Part shown: one piece after another, positions 53,521 through 64,000 of the stretch
How positions within the stretch are numbered: the first letter of the stretch is position 1
Layout: each line of letters opens with the position of its first letter
From: Prionace glauca
Taxonomy: Eukaryota; Chordata; Chondrichthyes; Carcharhiniformes; Carcharhinidae
NCBI GenBank assembly: GCA_037974335.1
Contig: CM075760.1
Coordinates: 60,146,515 to 60,210,514 of the forward strand
DNA length: 64,000 nucleotides
Reading direction: 5' to 3'
Translations under genes and position numbers: made by a program
The notes under the pieces: generated by a model
The model's input: the letters and a program-made list of their open reading frames with translations, nothing else
The model's database searches: none
What the model was told of the DNA's origin: nothing

Positions 53521-54560
53521 GGTGTAGGTGGTGTGATTAGCAAGTTTGCTGATGACACCAAGATGGCAGGGTTGGCGGGTACAGAACTGGATTGTCAGGT
53601 GATACAACAGGATATAGATAGGTTGGTGCAGTGGGCAGATAGGTGGCAGATGGCATTTAATCCTGACAAATGCGAGGTGATGCATTTTGGACGGAATAAT
53701 GTAGAGAGGAGCTATGTGATTAAAGAGAGGCCGATTAGGAGTATAGACATACAGAGGGACCTGGGAGTGCAGGTTCACAAATCCATGAAGGTTGCGTCAC
53801 AAGTGGAGAACGTTGTTAGGAAGGCTTATGGGATGTTGGCCTTTATAGGAAGGGGCATAGAGTATAAAAGCTGCTGTCTAATGCTTCAGTTGTACAGAAC
53901 ATTGGTTAGACCGCATTTGGAGTACTGCATCCAGTTCTGGTCACCTTACTACCGGAAGGACGTGGAGTCTCTGGAAAGGAGAGACCTGGGGGTGCAAGTG
54001 CACAAATCCCTGAAGGTGTCGGTGCAGGTGCAGAATGTGATGAGGAAAGCGTATGGTATGTTAGCCTTCATAGGAAGGGGTATAGAATATAAGAGTAGGA
54101 ATCTGATGTTGCAGTTGTATAGAACGTTGGTTAGGCCTCACTTGGAGTACTGCGTCCAGTTCTGGTCGCCGTACTACTGGAAGGATGTAGAGATCCTGGA
54201 GAGAGTGCAGAGGAGATTTACCAGGATGCTGCCTGGTATGGAAGGGCTGTCTTACGAGGAAAGATTGAACGAACTTGGGCTGTTTTCCCTTGAGAGACGT
54301 CGGCTGACGGGGGATCTAATAGAGGTTTATAAGATTATGAAGGGGATAGATAGAGTAAATGGTGGTAAGCTTTTTCCGCTATTAGAAATGGATAGAACGA
54401 GGGGTCACGGGCTTAGGGTGAGGGGGGCTAGGTATAAGACAAATATTAGAGGGCAGTTTTTCGCGCAAAGGGTAGTGGGGGTATGGAATGCACTGCCGAG
54501 TAAGGTGGTGGAAGCAGTCACTTAGACAGCCACATGAGCGGTCTACATATAGGGGGATAT
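53521..54560 (+). mobile_element. CR1-type LINE (subfamily D), open, with an internal tandem duplication
   Basis: Plus-strand reverse-transcriptase C-terminus in one open frame: KFADDTKMAGLAG, RWQMAFNPDKCEVMHFGR, then a block RDLGVQVHKSMKVASQVENV to YYRKDVESLER, repeated as RDLGVQVHKSLKVSVQVQNV to YYWKDVEILER (units about 53757-53980 and 53981-54204), then VQRRFTRMLPGMEGLSYEER, RRRLTGDLIEVYKIMKGIDR and FAQRVVGVWNALPSKVVEA. The two units differ at many positions. Confidence 0.88.
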
Positions 54561-54834
54561 AGCAGGCCTTACTAAACATTGTAGGCTTGGGATTCTGTTT
54601 TTGCCTCAGGGATGTTACAGTCTTTGCCTGTTTAATAATGAATTTTTTGTCTCCACAGGCATTTAAGTCCACCTTGTTGACCAGCAAGGGGCATGCATGT
54701 GGCAGGTTGTAGTGGGCTGCTCTTGAATGTTGCTTCGGGAGTTGCCTATTGCTTCATGTCGTTAGTGTGCTTAAACTGGACCATCTCAAGGGCAACATGA
54801 CAGCTCAGAGACTATCTCTGTTGCTGTGCGGACA
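54561..54834. other. No gene seen
   Basis: Sequence after the LINE. A pyrimidine-rich stretch ending in CTCCACAG at about 54651 could be an acceptor, but no exon is recognisable after it. Confidence 0.4.
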
Positions 54835-55105
54835 CATGGATTTTGGCCTGTGTCTGTGGGTGTTTGCGCGTTCTCCCCGTGGTTGCGTGGGTTTCCTCCG
54901 GGTGCTCCGGTTTCCTCCCACATCCCAAAGATGTGCTTTTAGGCTGATTGATTGGGTAACAAATTGTCCCTATATTGGACCTCCCTGATCCTCGCACATT
55001 AGGCGTAGACTAAAATCATGAATAGGTCACTGAGACAATGGGACGGCGGCGCGGGCTCGTTGGGCCGAAGGGCCTGTTTCCCGTGCTGTGTTATGCTTTG
55101 TTAAT
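54835..55105 (+). mobile_element. SINE without its tRNA head
   Basis: TGTGTCTGTGGGTGTTTGCG, CGTTCTCCCCGTGGTTGC, TCCGGTTTCCTCCCACATCC, and tail GGGCCGAAGGGCCTGTTTC. The same 3' end as 14851-15190. Confidence 0.8.
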
Positions 55106-55529
55106 AAAGAAAAACATATTCAAGCATTTTTCTTTACGATTTCGTGAAGGTGGTCGTCTCCGACGAGGCGTGAGTGTATTCGCCATACCTTTTACCCTGA
55201 ACTAAGTGGTGTGTCAATCCATTAATATGTATGTATCTCAATCGATTTTATGACCCTATGATTTCAGTGGACAAATAAGATCAAGCACACTGCCATAGAT
55301 CCGGAGTCACATAAAAGCCTGACCCGGGTGGGAGAACAGTTTTCTGTCCCCAAAACAATTAATGAACAAAATTGTTTAAACATTAGGATTATAAGATTAT
55401 ATTTGTTAAAATCAACATTATTGACGAAATAATTCATTTACTATCTATTGAATGAATTTACATTCCACCCCCTGAGATTTAAACTGTTTCACCTGATCGT
55501 TTGCCTGGATTAGTGGAAATAAAAGGACA
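55106..55529. other. No gene seen
   Basis: Unrecognised sequence. Confidence 0.45.
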
Positions 55530-56520
55530 TTTTTTCCGAGAGCCATCCACTGACTAATGGGGTCACGCAGGAGTCAATGCTGAGACCCGGCTGTTCATTA
55601 TACTTATAAGTTACCTTAGTGAGTGAATCAAATGTAATATTTCAAAATTGAGATACGATTGTGAGTTGTGAAGTGGATGCAATGAGGCTTCAAGGGGATT
55701 TAGGCAAGTTGACTGACTGGGTAAAAATGACATATGAAATACAGCATGGAAAATGTGACGTTCTGCACGTTGGAAGAAAAAATGGTAATATTAAAATTTA
55801 GAAATATTGGGAAGTATCCTTGTACACCAGTCACTGAAACGGGAGAGGAACCAAGTAATTAGAGAGAAAAACGGTATGTTGGTCTTCGTTGCAAGATGAT
55901 TTGAGTTCAAAAGAACGGGCGTTTTACTGCAGTTGTAACGGGGCCCGTTGAGCTCATACCTGGAGAATTGCGTGCAGTCTTGGTCTCCTTCCGTTATCAA
56001 ACGACATACCTGTCATAGAGAGAGTACAACTGAGGTTCATACATTGTACATATACTCGGATATTATTGGGTTGCCGAGACTGTCCTACGAGATTTGATTG
56101 GTTCGCTTGGGCTTGTATTGACTAAATTTAGAAAGTTGGGAGGAAACTTGATTGAAGCACATTACATTTCAACAGCACTGGCCAGACCATATTCAGAAAC
56201 ATTGTTTTTCACTGCCGTGTGTCTCGAACCAGCATATATGGTCTAATGGTATGACAACCGCCATTTGGGGCAGACTGTTTCCATTTGGGAAACATGTAAC
56301 GCATAAATTCTAGTGAACTTGTGGAATTCCTGGAAGCTAAGTCAGGGAGTTCATTCAAGAAAGAGATACATGACATTTTAGATTTTAATGTCATTAGGTG
56401 GGTGGGGAGAAAGCAGGAATATGGTTTTGAGGGAGGTAATCAGTCATAATCATATTGAATTTTAGAGCAGGCTGAAAGGACCCAACGGTCGACACTTGCT
56501 CCGACTGTCTATGTTTCTAT
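55530..56520 (+). mobile_element. Old LINE fragment, heavily decayed
   Basis: Plus-strand LINE words out of frame: ACTAATGGGGTCACGCAGG (GVPQGS region), GTGACGTTCTGCACGTTGG (C-x-x-LHVG), TACCTGGAGAATTGCGTGC (YLENCVQ), and a 3' end GGGAGGTAATCAGTCATAATC with GTCTATGTTTCTATG. Much older than LINE A or B. Confidence 0.65.
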
Positions 56521-57100
56521 GTTTATTTGCCTGTATCATGCACAGCCTAACAGCCTCGAATGATGTCGAGGAAGGCTGTGGACGACTGATGGAAAACTAT
56601 TCCTGATGCGAATATTATTGACTTCTGTGAATTTCGAGCCATGCACATTATCTGTCTGGTAAATTTTCCGTCCCGTGGATGTGCTGTATCCCTTTAAAAT
56701 GACAGTTGATTGTTCTGAAGCCCACATGGACAACGGGAAAGAGACACGGTCCCGAATCCGCATCATGCAGCTATCGCTTATGCTTCAGCACATAAATACT
56801 ACATTTTGGCCATTATTTTATTCACTCGGTCAGCATGTCGAGGAGAGTGGTCGTGATGTGATACATACGAGGTTTCCAGGAGTCGTTTCTCAAACTAATT
56901 TTAATTATTTCCATATGGACAGGATAATATCTAATCGTGTTTTGTCGAGAACAAACTGTGCTACAGTTCAGGTATTTCCAGTTTTAATTCCTAATTAGCA
57001 ATAATTGTATGTAGTCTCCGTTCAAATTCAGTGAGCATGCATTTTTCTCAATCATGACAAGTTTACGTCGAACATAAAAAGTACTAACATAACTGCTGAA
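56521..57100. other. No gene seen
   Basis: Nothing recognised. Confidence 0.45.
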
Positions 57101-57390
57101 TATTAGACTCAGTGTAAGGGCCGTCAATTCAAGACGAGTTGAAGAGTATTTTTTCTCTTATAGAGCGGTAAATCTGTTGAATTCTTTACGAATACTGCAG
57201 GGTTTGGGTCACTATTTATTGTCACTGCAGAGAGAGGCTAAATTGTAATTAGTAAGGGAATCAATAGTTATGGGGATGTGGCGGGGATGTGGATGATTAT
57301 CATATTTAATCTGTCAAGATCCCATTGAATGGAGGAGCAGATTTGATGGATCAAATGGGCCTAATGCTGTTCCTACAATTATGATCATAT
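57101..57390 (+). mobile_element. Old LINE 3' fragment
   Basis: GAGCGGTAAATCTGTTGAATTC, spacing as in the QRVV..WN block, and the UTR words GTTATGGGGATGTGGCGG and GAATGGAGGAGCAGATTTG. Confidence 0.55.
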
Positions 57391-57829
57391 AGCTGTCACG
57401 AACTGGAGGCCTTTTGTCACCCTGCCAGAATGAGACTTTCACCGTGTAGGAAACTGACACAAAGCATAAAGACTCCAGTCCTTGTAAACAGTGTAGTGAT
57501 AATATTACAAATAGCGGTTAAAGAAACACCTGTCTATTTTTACCAGTAGGTGACAGTTACGTGATATTCTACCCTTTGCGGATCTCCGACGAATGCAGCT
57601 TGGAAACAGAACATTGATCAGTTTCTCAATACAAATTGAAATTAGTTACCTATTTAATATATTTCCTTTTATTTCAAACTTCGGAATTAAAACAAAAACA
57701 TTGGGTTTAATTTTCAGCACATGAATTATAGTGTCAACACATAATATTTTTTTCGCGATGAATGGACTGGAAAATATCTAAACAACACGCTTATTGTAGA
57801 AAGATTATAGAAACCTATAATCTGGTCAG
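57391..57829. other. No gene seen
   Basis: AT-rich, nothing recognised. Confidence 0.45.
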
Positions 57830-58890
57830 CCGACTATCGACTGTAGGGGAAAGTAAAATACTTGAATGTTTGTCTGGACATAAGAAGACATTGAGGAAAT
57901 CATACAGATATCAAGAAGGATTGGCATAGCTCCATGCAAGCGAAATTGTGTTTTAACATTTATTAGAGTTCATTGAGGAATTAACAGTCAAAGCAAGTAA
58001 CGTAGAACATGTAGCTGTGGTACACTTTGATTTCCAAATGTTATTTGATAAATTTATGCATCAAAGGTTACGACAGAATAAGAGCTGATTTTGTAGGGCA
58101 AAAAGTCATATCATGGACAGAGGACTGATTAGCTAAAAAGAAGAAACAAAAGTTGACATTAATTTTGGGGCTTCCCAACTGCAGAAAATGGAAGATACAG
58201 GGATAGCACGGGGACATGTTCTTTGAGCTCAATGGCATGTATCATTAGACCGTGAACCCAGAATGAGTAGGCAGAAAGAATAGGAGACATTTTTTGCCAA
58301 GAACACCAAGATGGCTGGGAGTATGAATTGTCTGAAGGAAATGTGCAGACTTCAAATGGATATTGATGGATACCTGAGTGTCAAAGAATATTTTGCACGT
58401 CGAGTTTGATGTGGAAAAATTTGAAATTGTCCCCTTTAGCAGGCAGAAATTGAATACAATATGCTATTTAAACGTAAAACGAAAGAACCACTCACAGTAA
58501 AGAGGAGTCGGCGTGCCCACTACATTGAGCAAAACAGGTTGGTTGTGCAAGTAACCGAAAAAACAGGAAGGCAACTGAATTACTGCAGCATATTGCAAGG
58601 AAGGAGAATATAAATCTTTTACCGCCGTTTTTGAGAGCATTGGTGCGACCACTTCCAGAGAACTGTGCACACTTCTGGAGAAAAATAATACATTAGCATT
58701 CGCAGTAATTGAAACGAAAATGTGCGCCCTCCTCATTCCTGTAGTTAAGTGTTTACACTTTCATAACAGATTGAAAGGAGTTATCTCATACACATTCGAG
58801 ATTACAAAAAATGAATAAGTGGTGATTTTATTGAAACCATCGAAATTCCGAGGGGACATGATCAGGAGATCGAGGTCATACAGTCGATAA
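57830..58890 (+). mobile_element. Old LINE reverse-transcriptase fragment, decayed
   Basis: Traces of the polymerase order: CACTTTGATTTCCAAATG (DFQ), TTTGATAAATTTATGC (FDK), GAACACCAAGATGGCTGGG (DDTKMAG), and GCATTGGTGCGACCACTTCC (ALVRPL). Many frame breaks. Confidence 0.65.
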
Positions 58891-60042
58891 AGTTGCGCTA
58901 AAGTGCCGTTTCAGCGCGGTGGCTAAAATACAGGACATCCATCAAGTATTACGTTATTCCCTTCTAGTTAGAAGTGATTTTTTACTCACTTTTGGTCATT
59001 GAAATTTAGGATGTTTTTCAAAGAATTTAGAAGTAGTTTCATCAATAATTATACTCAAGGCGATAATAAAAAGTGGCAGATGAAAAAGGCTGAAAATTTT
59101 ATTTCTGCACACAAGTCCCCTGTTGTTGTATTTCGAAGTGTGTACAGCATCATAATGTGAGGACAGGTATCGGGAACGATAGGTCAGAACAATTAAAATA
59201 GCCACTATATCAGAGCGGTCAGTGAAGATTATAGAAGAATTGGATAAAGTAGCTGAGAAGAGATTGAAAACGGAAAGTCATTGTTGACATCGATTGTCAT
59301 CTGCTCTAGACTAAGTAAGGACATGCATTTAGCTGAATGTAACTTTTTGACTAAGGGAACAACGACAAAAGAAGGGTTATGATGCGGTGGAATTATGTGA
59401 TGGCATATATATGAGTCCTGCAGCTATGAATATAAGTATTTGACTGGCAGTGCGAGAAGGATGAAGAAGATGATGGTTCTGAAGATGAAAGTGATGATCA
59501 TGAGGATAATGGTGATGGTAGTAATGGACTTTTAGGGAATAAAATTGCAAGATTGTTTGAATAAGGCAGGGATAATGAACTGACATTATTGTTCTGCACA
59601 GAGATGACATAAAATGATTTTTAAACGACCTCACATATGTTGCAATCACTTGAGGGAAATTTGATCGCACTAATCTATGGCAACAGCATCCTTCTTAGCC
59701 AAAGAGAGGGAAACCAAACAGAGTGATAGACGCACGTTCCTGTTAAGTGTAGAAGTGAAGTCGACTCTCCTATTTAGCCCAACTTGCAAGAAAGTCAGTA
59801 AAAAAACATTTATAATCTGAATTTTCAGAGTCTCCCCCGAAGAAAACACAAAACACACATTTTTCATTTTCAAGTGTGAAGCCTTTGTTTATTCTGCGAC
59901 AAATTTGTCATGATGGCAAACAAAACAAAATAAATATAATACGGCATGTCAAAATTACTTCTTGATCAACACATAACTGAATCCATTGGCAAGAGTGATG
60001 GCGGAAATTATTCGCAGTTTTAAGGCTGATCTAAATGATTAC
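58891..60042. other. No gene seen; short GAT-rich patch
   Basis: 59450-59525 is an imperfect GAAGATGAT-type low-complexity patch. The rest is unrecognised AT-rich DNA. Confidence 0.5.
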
Positions 60043-61628
60043 ATAAGAACATAAGAACATAAGAAATAGGAGCAGGAGTAGGCCATCTGGCCCTTCGAGC
60101 CTGCCCCGCCATTCAATAAGATCATGGCTGATCTGTCATGACTCAGCTCCACCTTCCCGCCCTCTCCCCATAACCCTTAATCCCTTCTCTTATCAAAAAC
60201 CCATCAACCCGTTTCTTAAAAATATTTAGCGAGGCAGCCTCCACCACTTCAACGGGCAGAGAATTCCAGAGATTCACCACCCTTTGAGTGAAGAAGTTCC
60301 TCCTCAACTCTGTTCTAAACCGCCCCCCCTTTATCTTGAGGCTGTGCCCCCTAGTCCTACTGTCTTTTTTGAGCGGGAACAGTCTCTCCACCTCTACCCT
60401 ATCCATCCCATTCATCATCTTATACGTCTCAATGAGATCTCCCCTCATTCTTCTAAACTCTAACGAGTACAAGCCTAGTTTATTCAGCCTCTCCTCATAG
60501 CTCAATCCCCTCAACTTCGGTATCAGCCAAGTAAACCTCCTCTGCACTCCCTCCAGGGCCAAAACATCCTTGCGCGGGTGCGGCGCCCAAAACTGCACAC
60601 AGTACTCCAGCTGCGGCCTCACCAATGCCCTATACAGCTGCAGCAAGACCTCCCTACTTTTATATTCAATCCCCTTCGCTATGAAGGCCAGCATCCCATT
60701 CGCCTTCCTGACCACCTGCTGCACCTGCAAGCTGGGTTTTTGCGACTCATGCACAAGGACCCCGAGGTCCCTCTGCACCGTCGCCTGCTGCAGTTTTTCG
60801 CCCCGTAAGTAATAGTCCTTCCTACCATTCCTCCTACCAAAGTGGACCACCTCACACTTGCCAACATTAAATTCCATTTGCCATTTCCTGGCCCATTCGC
60901 CCAGCCTATCTAGATCCTTCTGCAGACTCTCCACACCCTCCGCACAATTTGCCTTTCCCCCAATCATGGTGTCATCAGCAAATTTCGACACCCTGCACTC
61001 GGTACCCTCCTCCAGATCATCTATATAAATGGTAAATAGCTGAGGCCCCAGCACCGACCCCTGGGGCACCCCACTAGTCACCAACCGCCAATCCGAATAG
61101 CATCCATTGACCCCCACTCTTTGCCTCCTATTTGACAACCAATCCTCTATCCACGCTAACACCCTACCCCCAACTCCATGTCCCCTGACCTTCTGCAATA
61201 ACCTCTTGTGAGGTACCTTGTCAAACGCCTTCTGAAAATCCAGAAAGACCACATCCACCGGCTCTCCTCCATCCACTGCCCTAGACACATCCTCATAGAA
61301 CTCCAGTAAATTTGTCAGACACGACTTCCCTTTAATGAAACCGTGTTGCGTCCGCCCTATCAAGCAATTCCCCTCAAGATGCCTCGCTATTTCCTCCTTA
61401 ATGACGGTTTCTAACATTTTACCTACCACAGACGTTAAACTAACCGGCCTATAATTCCCCGCCTTTTGCCTGGCACCCTTCTTAAACAACGGCGTAACAT
61501 TAGCCGTTTTCCAATCTTCCGGCACTTCCCCGGAATCCAGCGACGTCTGGAAAATAACCACCAAGGCATCCACTATCACCTCCGCCATTTCTTTCAGAAC
61601 CCTCGGATGCATTCCATCCGGTCCTGGG
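60043..61628 (-). mobile_element. CR1-type LINE A, longest and youngest copy
   Basis: 5'-truncated minus-strand LINE with one open frame of about 490 codons from SPGPDGMHPRVLKEMAEVIV through WKTANVTPLFKKG, NYRPVSLTSVVGKMLETVI, VVFLDFQKAFDKVPHKRL, SGVPQGSVLGPQLF, KFADDTMIGG (catalytic FADD), and the C-terminal FFTQRVVNLWNSLPVEVVEA. It has the 3' UTR and a CATAAGAA octamer tail at 60041-60062. The endonuclease and ORF1 are absent. The intact frame and near identity to 33507-34820 argue for recent activity. The word ATTACATAA occurs at both ends (60038 and 61633) and could be a short target duplication. Confidence 0.95.
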
Positions 61629-61976
61629 GACAATTACATAACAATTACTTCCTCACAGGCATCAGAGCAATAACCCAGATGGAAACAAACGCCCAAATAA
61701 TTTATAATTCGAGCAAGCACTTGAAAAATGACAACTTAACTCCCGAGGCTAACAGGAATACATAGAACAACGAGTCAGCAGCGGCAAAAGAACTGAAATC
61801 TAACTGAGCGTATTTTACTGACGGGATTATGTGAGGATGTTGTCTTACTTTGTCGTTCATATATTGACGCATTGGGAATGAAATTAATTCCGAGTGTATA
61901 TTTGATGCGGGTCGTGTTTAATAGAAACAAGAATAGGAAACATGGCAAGACAACATTAATTTCTTGTAGAATTTTC
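61629..61976. other. No gene seen; 3' flank of receptor 5
   Basis: AT-rich sequence that would hold the 3' UTR of the receptor on the minus strand. Confidence 0.45.
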
Positions 61977-62893
61977 CTATTTTAAGATTCTAAGCAATTT
62001 AATAAATTGACAAAAAGGATATTTCAGCCCATTTCTTAACTCATTTCTAAATTTTTTCTGTGTCCCAGCGTAAATGAATGGATTCATGCAAGAACTCAGA
62101 AACTGAAGCATAAATCCTTTTTCCTCCAGGGTAAATGTTGATTCACTGGAATTAGAACCTGAAAAGTAAGTAACCTTTGCAATTCGGACGTAGAGTATAG
62201 TTATAAAAAATAACAAATATAACATAATGAAACTGCCCGAGATGGTGAAGAGTAAAACAATCGATCGTTTCCGCTTTTCCATTTCTGGATCAAGTTGATT
62301 CTCTCCATTTCCGTGGGCTCGGAGCCTCTTACGAGCTCCACTTGCCGCAAGGATGTGTCTGACAGTCAGAGCATTGAGCAGTAAAATCAGAATGAACGGG
62401 AGAAAAGGGGTTACAATGCAACGAATCCAGTCATATGCAGCCCAAGCTGTTGAGATGTAAAAAAAAGCCTTTACATTACAGAACCAAGGCACTTTGTTAA
62501 TTGTATATCTCGGTTCATATATGAAATACAAAAAGGCATTTTTTATGGAGGTCAGTGCAGTCACGATTCCTATCACCCAAGCAGCTGTCCTCTCAGAGCA
62601 ATATTTCAGTTTCAGCTTCTGGCAACAAATGGCAACAAATCGATCGAAGGTGAAAGTGACCGTTAACCAGGCTGAGCTGTCTATTGCTGCAAAAATGAGC
62701 GCAGAACGGAGACTGCATATCGGCGTGATAGACAGGAAACTGAACGGGAAATAAATACCAGCAATCCGGTTTAATATTACAGCTGTTACAATGACCAAGA
62801 GATCAGTCACCGCCATGGACACCAGGTAGTAAGTGATACATCCAGACAGGCCACATCTTCTTCGAGAGAAGATCACAATCACTGCCAAGTTAG
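61977..62893 (-). CDS. GPR139-like G-protein-coupled receptor 5, exon 2
   Basis: Acceptor TATTACAG, split codon, then ANLAVIVIFSRRRCGLSGC. Motifs: LVSMAVTDLLVI (helix-2 Asp), TPICSL (helix-3 Cys) paired with PWFCNV, FTFDRFVAICCQKLKLKYCS (DRF), FLPFILILLLNALTVRHIL, RSIVLLFTISGSFIMLYLLF (helix 6), and NPFIYAGTQKKFRNEL (canonical NPxxY). The frame is intact at about 304 codons. It is closest to receptor 2, which shares the acceptor context and the helix-6/7 wording. No matching exon 1 is found up to 64000, so on the minus strand it must lie beyond the window edge. Confidence 0.88.
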
Positions 62894-63094
62894 CTGTAAT
62901 AGCGAAAAGAAGAGAAAAAGAGTGTGTGTATGAATGGAGGAATCGACTAGAAACAAAATCATCCACTTTACAGTTTATGTGTGAAATTATAACTTCTTGC
63001 TGCCAGAAACTTATCCCTTATGCCGTGGAAAATTGCTATCAGTTAAAAATAATCATTCGGTTTCGAAAGATGAATAAATTTGGAATAGAAAGTA

Positions 63095-63200
63095 TTACAT
63101 TACAGAATCAGGGCACTTTGTTAATTGTATATCTCGGTTCCTATATGAAAGACAAAAAGGCATTTTTTGTGGAAGGCAGTGCAGCCACGATTCTTACAAA
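63095..63200 (-). pseudogene. Duplicated scrap of receptor exon 2
   Basis: About 100 bases repeating 62473-62572 of receptor 5 in the same orientation: GGCACTTTGTTAATTGTATA, CTCGGTTC and AAAAAGGCATTTTTT are shared. It covers only the extracellular-loop-2 region and lies in the upstream intron of the gene. Confidence 0.8.
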
Positions 63201-64000
63201 TTAGAGATGTAACAAATAAAGGCATAGAATCGAAATCATATCACTGAAGAATGGATTAGACAAACACGAAAATGCAACATCAGATAACCATACAGAATAT
63301 TGAACTGGATCAATCACGACAAAATAGAAAAAGAATATTAACTGTGAAATCTAACAAGAACATAGATTATATCTGACTGCGGATCAGAAGTTCCCCCGGC
63401 AATAAAAAAAAAACATCAAATCTTTCATTATCAAAAACGTCAGTTATCGGCCTGTTAAAACTACGCAAATTAAATTGACTTATTTTTTACATTCCGGCTG
63501 ATACTTTGAACTGGATGCAGAATTATGTCGGTCCTGCAACAAGTAATAATTTGTCGGGTAATAGTAATAATAATTATTATGTCGGGTCCTGCATCACTTC
63601 TGTCTTGATCAGGACCAATGAAACTGACATATGATGAGGTCTCAATTGGAGAAAGATAATAAAACACTTCATCAGTGCTACACAGCCCTAATGCTCAGTT
63701 TACCCTGATAGTGAATATTTGGAAAATACATTGTGCACGTTACCTGAGATGATGCCAGGAGTCATGGTTACTAAACTAATGCTGATAAATCAATTGTGAA
63801 CAGAACAATCCTAGACATTGCGGCCGATAGGCGCAGAAGGAAATCACGCAATCAACGGTCGCTATCTTAGAACAAACTACAGAAGCGGGTTTAGAAGAAG
63901 GGCAGCCTTGTGAAGTAGTCAGTGTGATAGGATAAAGATCGAAATACTTTTTTTGTGACTGAGGGGACATTCCAACAGTTCACAGGTATTTACCATGTAT
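63201..64000. other. Presumed intron of receptor 5
   Basis: AT-rich with a small AATAATAATTATTAT patch near 63570. No exon 1 signature is present. Confidence 0.45.

Noticed and set aside
59450-59530. Acidic or His-rich coding sequence
   Set aside because: It is a low-complexity GAT/GAA patch without any gene structure around it.
1-64000. CRISPR arrays, bacterial operons, retroviral or LTR elements, Polintons
   Set aside because: None of the defining features was seen: no regularly spaced identical repeats, no long terminal repeats, and no integrase, protease or capsid text. All reverse-transcriptase sequence is of LINE type.

Overview
This looks like germline chromosomal DNA from a cartilaginous fish, probably a shark. 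That is inference from four things: many 5'-truncated CR1-type LINEs ending in 7-8 bp repeats, tRNA-headed SINEs of the kind common in elasmobranchs, split vertebrate T-cell-receptor V segments with 23-bp-spacer recombination signals, and a local expansion of GPR139-like receptors. There are no operons, and the only protein-coding host material I can support is two intermingled gene families plus a small zinc-finger scrap.

Family 1 is a set of five class A GPCR genes resembling GPR139. Exon 2 (about 0.9 kb) lies at 2688-3595 (-), 16622-17532 (-), 37429-38330 (+), 46737-47659 (-) and 61977-62893 (-). Each exon 2 opens at a clear acceptor in phase 1. For four of them I found the missing first exon: 5704-5773, 19775-19844 and 49171-49240 (all -, each 70 nt: 23 codons starting MHG and ending IGVP), and a longer one at 26253-26391 (+). 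The exon 1 of the fifth must lie beyond 64000.

Family 2 is T-cell-receptor alpha/delta-type V segments. Three look usable: 13878-14364 (+), 23001-23607 (-) and 42365-42969 (-), each with a 46-nt phase-1 leader exon, a V exon and a 23-RSS. Two are pseudogenes (1-333 and 11342-12133, +) and one is a faint relic (48515-48650, +) inside a receptor intron. Two V segments sit in a ~1.5 kb segmental duplication (22812-24340 and 42180-43722) that includes a conserved upstream decamer.

Scattered tRNA genes form a third layer: Asn (22227, 53169; inside a second duplication), Val (52342), Thr (51214), a Glu-bodied tRNA with anticodon CTT (39845), and Gln and Glu pseudogenes (15655, 51638).

Layout: 0-6 kb V pseudogene and receptor 1; 6-11 kb LINE fragments; 11-20 kb two V segments and receptor 2; 20-24 kb tRNA-Asn and V; 24-36 kb a dense LINE/SINE graveyard, most of it inside the apparent 11-kb intron of receptor 3, with two minisatellites; 37-50 kb receptor 3, V and receptor 4; 50-54 kb tRNA cluster and a zinc-finger/LINE chimaera; 55-60 kb decayed LINEs; 60-64 kb a young LINE and receptor 5. 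The receptors and V segments share space, but nothing in the sequence shows that they share function. I saw no retroviral, LTR or Polinton element.
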